Of a stretch of DNA of 13,396 nt, positions 1 through 6,881 are shown piece after piece (position 1 is the stretch's first letter; every line of letters begins with the position of its first letter). The notes beneath the pieces were generated by a model. It was given only the letters and a program-made list of their open reading frames with translations. It did not search any database and was not told where the DNA came from. Source of the stretch: Cellvibrionales bacterium UBA5860 (GTDB lineage: Bacteria > Pseudomonadota > Gammaproteobacteria > Pseudomonadales > Porticoccaceae). The DNA lies in contig DJFY01000103.1 of assembly GCA_002431545.1 (NCBI GenBank), forward strand, positions 33,569 through 46,964, given 5' to 3'. Position numbers and translations under genes: made by a program.

Positions 1-836
1 CCCGCGTTGGGATGCGCGCTGACCGGCACCGGACAAACCCGTGCCAGTTCTTCGATATGAGGGCGCAGCTGGCGCGCACCCAGGGCACAGTTAAACCCGA
101 CGGAAAAAGGTTTGGCGTGCGCGAGGCTGTTCCAGAAAGCCTCCGGCGTCTGACCGGATAGGGTACGGCCGCTGGCGTCAGTAATGGTGCCGGAAATCAT
201 AATCGGCAGCTCGAAACCCAGTTCGGCGAAAACATCCTGCACGGCAAAGACCGCGGCCTTGGCGTTCAACGTATCGAAAATGGTTTCTATCAAAATAATA
301 TCAACACCGCCCTCTATCAATCCGCGCGTCGCCTGTCGATAATTTGTTACCAATTCATCAAAACTGGTATTGCGGGCGCCGGGATCGTTAACGTCCGGCG
401 AAATCGATGCTGTCCGGCTGGTAGGGCCGATAACGCCGGCGACCCAGCGGGGTTTTTCAGGCGTTAAAAGGCTGAATTCGTCGGCTGCGGCACGAGCGAG
501 GCGTGCGCCCTCAATATTAATTTCGTCGACCAGGTCCGGTGTCGCAAAATCCAGTTGCGATATGACCGTCGCGTTAAAAGTATTGGTCTCCAGAATATCT
601 GCCCCCGCCTGTAAATAAGCGCGGTGGATGTCCCGGATAATATCGGGACGCGTCAGATTGAGAATATCGTTGTTCCCCATCTGATCTTGCTCAATAGCAG
701 CCAGACGCTGGCCGCGATAGTCGCCCTCAACCAGTTTGTATTGCTGGATTACCGTACCCATGGCGCCATCGAGGAACAATATGCGCTCTTTAATGGCTGC
801 GTGAAGCGTATCGATTCGGAGGTTTCGCTCGGTCAA
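1..836 (-). CDS. metH: Methionine synthase (cobalamin-dependent), N-terminal part
   Basis: The enzyme transfers a methyl group from 5-methyltetrahydrofolate to homocysteine through cobalamin, the last step of methionine synthesis, in the cytoplasm. Only about 278 codons are in the window; the 3' end runs off the left edge. The visible part is the homocysteine-binding barrel: LDGAMGT at residues 22-28, GNNDILNLTRP at 54-64, ADILETNTFN at 79-88, IGPTSRTAS at 136-144, and GFNCALG at 247-253, whose Cys250 matches the first zinc ligand (Cys241 in E. coli). The other two zinc cysteines, and the folate, B12 and activation domains, would lie outside. No in-frame ATG precedes LDGAMGT. The TTG at 836-834 has an AGGA eight bases upstream and gives an N-terminus about as long as the E. 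coli one (24 against 25 residues before the motif), so I chose it. The frame stays open up to a TAG near 940. The gene is divergent from nfuA. Confidence 0.95.
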   Translation of the reverse strand, partial: MTERNLRIDTLHAAIKERILFLDGAMGTVIQQYKLVEGDYRGQRLAAIEQDQMGNNDILNLTRPDIIRDIHRAYLQAGADILETNTFNATVISQLDFATPDLVDEINIEGARLARAAADEFSLLTPEKPRWVAGVIGPTSRTASISPDVNDPGARNTSFDELVTNYRQATRGLIEGGVDIILIETIFDTLNAKAAVFAVQDVFAELGFELPIMISGTITDASGRTLSGQTPEAFWNSLAHAKPFSVGFNCALGARQLRPHIEELARVCPVPVSAHPNA

Positions 837-935
837 AATCAGATCCTGAAAACTAGTGTCGAGAAAAATTAAGCGTGGACGCTCAAGCGCACGGCAAGGC
901 CATGCGAAAGGGAAAACGCGTAATGGCAACGGGCC

Positions 936-944
936 ATTCTAGCA
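936..944 (-). promoter_or_regulatory. Candidate extended -10 promoter for metH
   Basis: Read on the minus strand, TGC followed by TAGAAT (five of six matches to TATAAT) forms an extended -10 about 100 bases before the metH TTG start. No good -35 lies 16-18 bases upstream, which is tolerable for an extended -10. The implied leader of about 90 nt shows no MetJ box, and I recognise no SAM, SAH or cobalamin riboswitch. Inferred from sequence only. Confidence 0.35.
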
Positions 945-1106
945 AAGGCGGGCTGCGCAGTCCGGCACCGCTTCTATCGAGTTTTAGTTACGCTATCCCA
1001 ATCTAGGGCCCGTTAATACACCCAATGATTCGTTCCAAGGGCCGAATTCTGGCGCGTAGCGTCCCGATGCAGCGTTACGCCAGCCATATGGATTTTTCAG
1101 CGAATA

Positions 1107-1135
1107 TTGTCGGGACAATGTTGCGCTGATAAAAT
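1107..1135 (+). promoter_or_regulatory. Sigma70-type promoter of nfuA
   Basis: A -35 TTGTCG (1107-1112, four of six) and a -10 TAAAAT (1130-1135, five of six) are separated by exactly 17 bases. The predicted start near 1142 leaves a leader of about 24 nt before the nfuA ATG, with only a weak CAGG ribosome site at 1152-1155. The -35 lies within the inverted repeat ATTGTC-GG-GACAAT (1106-1119), and the -10 is overlapped by the IscR-type operator that begins at 1134. Confidence 0.65.
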
Positions 1136-1158
1136 ACACGACTAATTTAGTCAGGTAT
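1134..1158. promoter_or_regulatory. IscR type 1 operator upstream of nfuA
   Basis: The site has a left half ATACACGACT, centre AATTT and right half AGTCAGGTAT. As I recall it, the type 1 IscR consensus is ATASYYGACT, RWWWY, AGTCRRSTAT. The match is 24 of 25 positions; only the A at 1138 (expected Y) departs. It covers the end of the -10 and the predicted transcription start, the geometry expected for repression by the [2Fe-2S] form of IscR. Known biology agrees: in E. coli, nfuA is one of the few type 1 IscR targets. No iscR gene is in the window, so its presence in the genome is inferred. Confidence 0.85.
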
Positions 1159-1165
1159 ACAAACA

Positions 1166-1750
1166 ATGAGCGATATTGAAATTACCGAAGCTGCTCAGGA
1201 CTACTTAGCCGAACTCCTTGCCAAGCAGGAGGTTGAAGGCATGGGGATTCGGCTGTTTATTACCGATCCCGGTACACCCAATGCGGAAACCTGCATTGCC
1301 TACAACAAACCCGGCGAGGAATCGGAAGACGACATCCCGCTCCAGCTCAAGGGTTTCACAGCCTATATCGAAAAACGCAGCCTCAAGTTTCTGGAGGATG
1401 CCAAGGTCGATTACTCGACAGATCGCATGGGCGGTCAGCTTACGATTCGCGCACCCAACTCGAGGTTGCCCAAAGTCACCGAAGACAGTCCCGTCGAAGA
1501 CAAAATAAACTACGTGCTTTATGACGAGATCAATCCGGGCCTGGCAGCTCACGGTGGGCTGGTCAGTCTGGAGGAAATGGACGGCAGCGTCGCCATACTC
1601 AAATTTGGCGGTGGCTGCCAGGGCTGCGGCATGGTAGACGTCACGCTCAAGGAAGGTGTCGAACGCACCTTGCTGGAGCGAATACCCGAGCTTACGGGCG
1701 TCCGTGACGTGACCGATCACTCGGATACTTCCCAGGCCTATTACAAATAG
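1166..1750 (+). CDS. nfuA: Fe-S biogenesis protein NfuA
   Basis: NfuA accepts an iron-sulfur cluster from the Isc or Suf scaffold and delivers it to apo-proteins in the cytoplasm, especially under oxidative stress or iron shortage. The 194-residue product matches the family length (191 in E. coli). Residues 1 to about 105 are the degenerate A-type carrier domain, with IRLFITDPGTPNAE (28-41) and STDRMGGQLTIRAPN (84-98); it lacks the cysteine triad of true A-type proteins. Residues from about 110 are the Nfu domain, with INPGLAAHGG (122-131) and the cluster-binding motif GGGCQGCGMVDVTLKEG (148-164). Cys151 and Cys154 are the CxxC pair that bridges a [4Fe-4S] cluster in the dimer. The ATG at 1166 is 8 bases past the IscR-type site and has only a weak ribosome site. 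The gene is divergent from metH and convergent with aroF, so it is probably transcribed alone. Confidence 0.97.
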   Translation: MSDIEITEAAQDYLAELLAKQEVEGMGIRLFITDPGTPNAETCIAYNKPGEESEDDIPLQLKGFTAYIEKRSLKFLEDAKVDYSTDRMGGQLTIRAPNSRLPKVTEDSPVEDKINYVLYDEINPGLAAHGGLVSLEEMDGSVAILKFGGGCQGCGMVDVTLKEGVERTLLERIPELTGVRDVTDHSDTSQAYYK

Positions 1751-2119
1751 ACCGCGGAAGTAAACTTAGCCCTGACGGCCAACTGAATCGATTCGTAACT
1801 TTTGAATTGTCCAGCTCGGTAGCAAACTCAGGTTATCAACTACTACAGAAACCTGGCGCAAAGCGAACCCTCGTCGAAACCCAAAGGGAACCCTTATAAA
1901 AACAGGGCCCGATGGAAACGCGGGCGGACAAGCCAGAGTCCATCAAGTTAGCGCCCGGCATGTTAGCGCCCGGTATAATTAGTACCGAGATAGCCCCGCT
2001 GATGGCAGAGCCCGGCTAGCATGTATTAGACGGTACGACTAATTAACGCGAGTCTAACTAATTTCTCTGCGGCCAATTCTGGCGCTTGACCCGGATCCTG
2101 AAACCGTTCGCCAGTATCT
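1751..2119. other. Convergent spacer without a recognisable gene
   Basis: These 369 bases lie between the 3' ends of nfuA and aroF. I see no credible reading frame, tRNA or strong intrinsic terminator with a T tract. It holds a weak hairpin CAGGTT/AACCTG (about 1830-1856), a 15-bp tandem repeat ending in TATAAT (1947-1979), the words TTAGAC and GTCTAA facing each other across 2025-2057, and two words also present upstream of nfuA (ACGACTAATT at 2035-2044 and GGCCAATTCTGGCGC at 2071-2085). It may be decayed duplicated sequence. Confidence 0.6.
1947..1976 (+). repeat. Two-copy tandem 15-bp repeat
   Basis: GTTAGCGCCCGGCAT is followed directly by GTTAGCGCCCGGTAT, differing at one base. The second copy runs into TATAAT (1974-1979), a perfect -10 hexamer, but no -35 stands at a suitable distance. 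Function unknown; slippage duplication in a spacer is the simplest reading. Confidence 0.75.
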
Positions 2120-3196
2120 TTAACCTGCGAGGCGCGCCGGAAGCACGTTTTTAAGTTTATCTCGCATTGTTTTCAGCGCCTGTTCGGTGGTTTTCCAGTC
2201 GATACAGGCATCGGTAATGGATTTGCCGTACTCCATGTCGTCTTTGTTGGCCAGTAGCTTTTGGTTGCCCGCGAGCAGATTACTTTCCACCATGATGCCG
2301 ACAATCGACTGATTACCCTCGATGATCTGGTTGGTCACGTTGTCCATCACCAGAGGCTGTAACTCGTGATTCTTGTTCGAGTTGGCGTGACTGCAATCCA
2401 CCATGATATTACTGTTGACCTTAGCCTCCTTGAGTTGTTGCTCGCACACGGAAACGCTAACCGAGTCGTAGTTGGGTTTGTCGTTCCCGCCGCGCAGGAC
2501 GACGTGCGCGTAGCGATTGCCGGTGGTGGTGATGGTCGCCACCTTGCCTTCACTGTTGATACCGAGAAAACGATGGGGGCTGCTGACGGATTTCAGGGCG
2601 TTGATGGCCACTTCCAGCCCGCCATCGGTACCGTTCTTGAAACCCACGGGGCTGGTCAGGCCACTGGCCATTTCCCGGTGGGTTTGCGATTCGGTGGTTC
2701 TGGCACCAATCGCAGACCAGGAAACGAGATCCTGTAAATACTGGGGCGAAATTGGGTCCAGGGCCTCGGTCGCTGCCGGCAGACCCAGCTCGGCAATATC
2801 CATCAGCAGTTGTCTGCCTATATGCAAGCCCTCGGCGATCTTAAAGGAGTCGTTGAGATAGGGATCGTTGATCAGCCCCTTCCAGCCAACAGTGGTCCGC
2901 GGTTTCTCAAAATACACGCGCATCACGACAAGCAGCGTGTCGTTAACCGCGTCGGCCAGCTCTTTCAGCCGCGCGGCATAATCTTTGGCCGCTTCGACAT
3001 CGTGAATCGAGCAGGGCCCAACAACAACAAAGATGCGATGATCTTCACGATCGAGGATGTTCTGAATGTCCCGACGACCGGAGACAATAGCTGCCGCCGC
3101 TTTCTCGGTCATTGGGATGTCCCGTTTCAGCTGGTCGGGCGTTAGCAGGACTTCCTGGGACTGGACGTTAATGTTTTCAAGCGCGCTTTCGATCAT
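2120..3196 (-). CDS. aroF: 3-deoxy-7-phosphoheptulonate synthase (DAHP synthase, class I, AroF-like)
   Basis: This enzyme condenses phosphoenolpyruvate with erythrose 4-phosphate to DAHP, the first committed step to chorismate and aromatic amino acids. The 358 residues match the E. coli isozymes (348-356). Motifs in order are GPCSIHD (60-66), PRTTVGWKGLINDP (99-112), ARTTESQTHREMASGL (165-180), GFKNGTDG (185-192) and DCSHANSNK (267-275). Metal ligands by comparison with AroG are Cys62, His270, Glu304 and Asp329. Overall it looks most like the tyrosine-sensitive AroF (TEALDP.SPQYL, SWSAIGARTTESQTHREMASGL). Gly212 sits where Gly marks Tyr-sensitive and Ser marks Phe-sensitive enzymes, so tyrosine inhibition is likely but not proven. 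Thr181 replaces the usual feedback-site Ser. It starts 88 bases after the addA-like stop codon, so it could be the last gene of that run or have its own promoter. Confidence 0.95.
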   Translation of the reverse strand: MIESALENINVQSQEVLLTPDQLKRDIPMTEKAAAAIVSGRRDIQNILDREDHRIFVVVGPCSIHDVEAAKDYAARLKELADAVNDTLLVVMRVYFEKPRTTVGWKGLINDPYLNDSFKIAEGLHIGRQLLMDIAELGLPAATEALDPISPQYLQDLVSWSAIGARTTESQTHREMASGLTSPVGFKNGTDGGLEVAINALKSVSSPHRFLGINSEGKVATITTTGNRYAHVVLRGGNDKPNYDSVSVSVCEQQLKEAKVNSNIMVDCSHANSNKNHELQPLVMDNVTNQIIEGNQSIVGIMVESNLLAGNQKLLANKDDMEYGKSITDACIDWKTTEQALKTMRDKLKNVLPARLAG

Positions 3197-3284
3197 GTCT
3201 GACTTCTAACCATAGATGCCTGGAGAACCCGGCATTTTACCGCAATTTTCATGGCAATTTCGCGCTTTAAGTTCTTAATGACGA

Positions 3285-6200
3285 TCAGTCGGCAAACGTA
3301 TCCAGGGGTTCCAGGTGGCTGATGAGGGGAAAATACAAAGCACATTGCACTGGCCGCGTTTCTAACTTGCTAAAAAGTCCCGCGTACAACCCCAGTTGCG
3401 CGCTGTAACGCTGCCTTTGGGTGGCCAAAAACTGATCTCTGGGCTGATTCGGCACGGGTTGCGCCAGCTTGTAATCCACTACCCAGCGCTGGCCCCCGAC
3501 AATAAAACTGCGATCCACGATAGCGGCACGCACCGCGCCGGCGTCGTTGCGGTAGTTCAAGATCAGCTCGCAAGCGCTGTCTTCCAGGCTGCCGTCAAAG
3601 AGCCAGCGATGCGCAGTATCATTCAGGCAATTATCCAGCGCAGACTGCAACAGGGAAAGCCCTTGATCGGTATCACCAAATGCCGCCGCACCCAGCTGGA
3701 GTGCCCACATCTCATATTGTCTCGCCCGCCGTTTCTGATCCCAGGCCGCAACGCCTTCCTCAACCAGCTGACTTAACGTTCGGTGAAACAGCGTACCCAG
3801 CATTCGGGCATCGCGGTTTTCCCGGTCGGATACAGAGAGAGGATCTGCTGTATCCATCTCAGGTGTTTGCTTCGATGCGTTTGACCCGGAGCGATTCGTG
3901 GACCAATCCGGCGCTTGCCAGTCGGCTGGCAAACGCCACTGAAATCGATAACTGTCGTCCGGATCAGTATCCAAATCGAAAGCGTCGCGGTTGGCACCAT
4001 CGAGGCTACCGCTGGCATCAATCTGATGGCTCTCAGAATTTAACGCGGCCTCGGAACCCACAGCTGCATGGATATTCACAGCACAATCCGGCTCGGGCTG
4101 ATCGAGCTCAGGCGCCAAAGCTGGCCAGAGCGTCCCGAGCAGACTGTTTTTGGCAGGTGTTTTATACTCGCCGTTGTCGTTTTTATCCCGCGTGAAAAGG
4201 AGATGCAGCTTTTTGATCGCCCGCGTGCAGGCGACATACATCACTCGCGTATTTTCAAGCCGTTCGCGAATACTGTCCTCGCGCCTGATGTGCTGATACA
4301 GGGTGTCTGTTTCGACGCCGGGCGAGGGTAGGGGTGCCAGCAGCAAATCTGTACCGCCGCGCGCGTTAACCCGTTGCCGCCAGCGCAACAATTCGCTGTC
4401 ATTGCCGCGGGTCGCTTTATCAAGCGCCGGCAGAATGACTGTGTCGAACTCAAGGCCTTTGGCCTTATGGATAGTCATGATCTGCAAGCCACAGGCGTCC
4501 GGGGTTTGATCGGAATATTCGCGAAACGCTATATCGTTGGCATACAAGCGGTTTACCGCGGCCTGAAAGCGCGGCCAGTCCTCAAGTTCCGCGCGATCAC
4601 CGGCGTATTGCTCCAGTAAGTCGAGATACTGCCGGCACCAGTGCCGCTCCTGTTCATTGAGTGTCACCGGGCCGCCCAGGGCAAGCCACAGGCCCTCTAT
4701 CCACTGACGTATGGGCTTGCGACGTCGCTGTTGCCAGGCTGTCGACAAAGGTGGCGCTATACGCGACAGAATCCGTTGCCCCTCGTCGCTTAAAACCACG
4801 CCATTGCAGGAGCGGTTCGAGCTGCAGCCATCACCCGACCCGGGAATGTCCCGCCAGTTCAGCACCTGGTACAACAAGAGGGGAAAGCTGTCACCGGCCG
4901 GTAAAGGATTTTCAGCCAGCGGGGAGGTGGCCACAGCCAGTAAATCCGGCAACTGCAACGCACACCAGGGCGCACGCAATATCGACAACCAGGCAATACG
5001 ATCGGCGGGATTGATCATTGCCCGGGTCAAAGACATCAAATCAACCACCGGCATACACTGGGCTAGCGGATCGATATCGGTGGCCCGCCACTGCAAACCT
5101 TTCTCCCGCAGCGCGGGCAGGATCTGCCGCAGGTGGCCTCGACTGCGCACCAGAATGGCGACACTCTGTTTCGAATCCGCCTGCAAGGCCCTTTGGGCAC
5201 AATCGGCGACCTGAATCGCCTGTAGCAGCCCGTCCGGATCGTCCTCAAACAAATCGATGGTCACCGCTGGCCCTTTCAAGGCAGCGTTATGAGCTTCTGC
5301 GGGCAGATAAGTCACCGCACCGCGGCCGGTGTTTTCCCTGGCGGGAAACGCCTCCGCAAACATGCGATTGACCCAGTGAATCACCTGCGCCTGGGAACGA
5401 AAATTTACGGTTAAATCGAGGTTTTCCAGCGGGATATCACTGACGCCGTGGTAGCGCGCATCGAGAAACAAACCGACGTTGGCATTGCGAAAGCCGTATA
5501 ACGACTGCATACCATCGCCAACCAGGAACAGGGTGCGGCCATCGTCCGGCTGCCATCCCGCCACCAGGCGGCGTAGTATTTCGTACTGTATCGATGACGT
5601 ATCCTGAAACTCATCGACAAGGATGTGCTTAAGCTGATAATCCAATCGCAAGGTCAGGTCAGTCGGCTGCTCGGGCTCGCCCAATGCGAACAATGCGGCT
5701 AGAGTGACCTCGGTAAAATCACAAACGTTTTCCCGGTTAAAGACGAGTCTCAAGCCAGCCACGAGCGTAGGCAGCACTGCGGTCAACGCTTCCAGCACGT
5801 GCCACTGGGTATCGTCGAGTTCGGCTGCCGGCAAGTATCGCAGGTCTTCAAGCAGTGCCTGCAAACCCCGTTGCTGCCGACACCACTCCAGGAGGTCACG
5901 CATGGCCTCTTTGTGCTGAACAGCCCGGTCGGGATCGACACTGTCCTTTGCGGTGGGAAAACCACTACGTTTATCCAACGCTTTTCGAAACTCGCCGTCC
6001 TGCCTGAGCAGCATATCCGCCAGGCCGCGCCAGGCATCGACAGCATCGGCTGGCGGCAAGCCCTTTAAACCAACACATGTAGTCAGCGGCGCAGCGGCTT
6101 TAGCCCCGGTATGATCGGGGTTTGTCTGCAACAGGTTTCTAGCTGCATAGTCGGCCAGTTGTGCGAGTTCCTCCCCAACAGGTGCCAGCACTTGCGCCAG

Positions 6201-6881
6201 TTCCGCAAGTGTTTCCTGCACCAGGTTCTGGGCGGCAGACTCCAGCCGGGTACGGGTATTCCCGGCAGAGTAAACCAGCGGCAACCACTGCTCCCGGTTG
6301 ACCAGTAGCCGCATCAGTAGCCGTTCGAGCCGGGTCATATCGTTGTCGACATGCTGCAAAATAGTACCGAGCGCTGCGCCGATACCGCCTTCGCTGTTAA
6401 GACCGGCAAGCACTTCGCGAATCGCATGCACATAGTATTTGTCGGCGTCGTCGACGGGCTCCGGCAGCTCGGCAAAGCCGGATTCAGGCGCCAGTTGACT
6501 GGCCAGCGTGCGGCAGAAACTGTCGATGGTCTGAATGCGCAGGCGTTTCGGGTTATCGATCAAGCCCCACTGGAGCCGGGCATCGCACTCGAGTACCCGC
6601 CGTGCCAGCTCATAAGTTTGCCGCTCGTACTCTGCCTCGGGCTCTGGCCCCACGCCAGATTGCACCAGTGCGTTAATTACCCGGCGGCGCATCTCGGCAG
6701 CAGCTTTCCGGGTAAAGGTCATGCACAGTATCTGTTCCGGCGCTTCGACACGAGTTAGCAGGCAAAGCAATCGCTGTGTCAGCAATCCGGTCTTGCCCGC
6801 ACCCGCAGGCGCGGCTACGGCAAAGCTTTGCTGTGTATCCAGTGCCTTGTGACGTGCTTCTGTATCAGCTGGGCGATTCAA
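3285..6881 (-). CDS. AddA-like (RecB-type) UvrD/SF1 helicase-nuclease
   Basis: This is predicted to be the motor and one nuclease of an AddAB-type enzyme that resects double-strand DNA ends for RecA-mediated recombination. SF1A helicase motifs are complete: Walker A APAGAGKT (24-31), QTIDSFC (117-123), Walker B LVDEFQDTS (421-429), GDGMQSLYGFR (455-465), VNFRS (492-496), TIHKAKGLEFD (803-813) and VACTRA (883-888). A long acidic, Ser-rich linker (about 920-1025) leads to a C-terminal PD-(D/E)XK nuclease with LFHR (His1033), IVDRSF (Asp1123), VDYK (Asp1136, Lys1138) and Q-x4-Y-x2-QL (1154-1162), apparently active. Length 1198 is close to B. subtilis AddA. The TTG start (6881-6879) overlaps the stop of the AddB-like gene as TTGA, with GAGG seven bases upstream; the first in-frame ATG is past Walker A. 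Older annotation might call it RecB, but no RecC or RecD neighbour is present and the partner is AddB-like. Confidence 0.9.
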   Translation of the reverse strand: MNRPADTEARHKALDTQQSFAVAAPAGAGKTGLLTQRLLCLLTRVEAPEQILCMTFTRKAAAEMRRRVINALVQSGVGPEPEAEYERQTYELARRVLECDARLQWGLIDNPKRLRIQTIDSFCRTLASQLAPESGFAELPEPVDDADKYYVHAIREVLAGLNSEGGIGAALGTILQHVDNDMTRLERLLMRLLVNREQWLPLVYSAGNTRTRLESAAQNLVQETLAELAQVLAPVGEELAQLADYAARNLLQTNPDHTGAKAAAPLTTCVGLKGLPPADAVDAWRGLADMLLRQDGEFRKALDKRSGFPTAKDSVDPDRAVQHKEAMRDLLEWCRQQRGLQALLEDLRYLPAAELDDTQWHVLEALTAVLPTLVAGLRLVFNRENVCDFTEVTLAALFALGEPEQPTDLTLRLDYQLKHILVDEFQDTSSIQYEILRRLVAGWQPDDGRTLFLVGDGMQSLYGFRNANVGLFLDARYHGVSDIPLENLDLTVNFRSQAQVIHWVNRMFAEAFPARENTGRGAVTYLPAEAHNAALKGPAVTIDLFEDDPDGLLQAIQVADCAQRALQADSKQSVAILVRSRGHLRQILPALREKGLQWRATDIDPLAQCMPVVDLMSLTRAMINPADRIAWLSILRAPWCALQLPDLLAVATSPLAENPLPAGDSFPLLLYQVLNWRDIPGSGDGCSSNRSCNGVVLSDEGQRILSRIAPPLSTAWQQRRRKPIRQWIEGLWLALGGPVTLNEQERHWCRQYLDLLEQYAGDRAELEDWPRFQAAVNRLYANDIAFREYSDQTPDACGLQIMTIHKAKGLEFDTVILPALDKATRGNDSELLRWRQRVNARGGTDLLLAPLPSPGVETDTLYQHIRREDSIRERLENTRVMYVACTRAIKKLHLLFTRDKNDNGEYKTPAKNSLLGTLWPALAPELDQPEPDCAVNIHAAVGSEAALNSESHQIDASGSLDGANRDAFDLDTDPDDSYRFQWRLPADWQAPDWSTNRSGSNASKQTPEMDTADPLSVSDRENRDARMLGTLFHRTLSQLVEEGVAAWDQKRRARQYEMWALQLGAAAFGDTDQGLSLLQSALDNCLNDTAHRWLFDGSLEDSACELILNYRNDAGAVRAAIVDRSFIVGGQRWVVDYKLAQPVPNQPRDQFLATQRQRYSAQLGLYAGLFSKLETRPVQCALYFPLISHLEPLDTFAD

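Noticed and set aside
370..872. Two 82-codon plus frames left of nfuA
   Set aside because: They are antisense to the metH N-terminal domain, which aligns with the family over its whole visible length.
837..940. Riboswitch (SAM, SAH or cobalamin) or MetJ box in the metH leader
   Set aside because: I looked for conserved cores and AGACGTCT-type boxes and saw none in the roughly 100-nt leader.
1205..1720. 171-codon open frame on the minus strand inside nfuA
   Set aside because: It lies wholly antisense to the clearly recognisable NfuA; its product has no familiar motif and no ribosome site. Shadow frame.
1860..1920. Intrinsic terminator near AAGGGAACCCTTATAAAAA
   Set aside because: The apparent stem has a two-base loop and the following run is A rather than T on the plus strand; on the minus strand no stem precedes the T run properly.
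3396..6758. Many plus-strand frames of 65-171 codons across the AddA-like gene
   Set aside because: They are antisense to a 1198-residue protein with all helicase and nuclease motifs. Their products are low-complexity, rich in Arg, Pro and Ser, and resemble nothing known.
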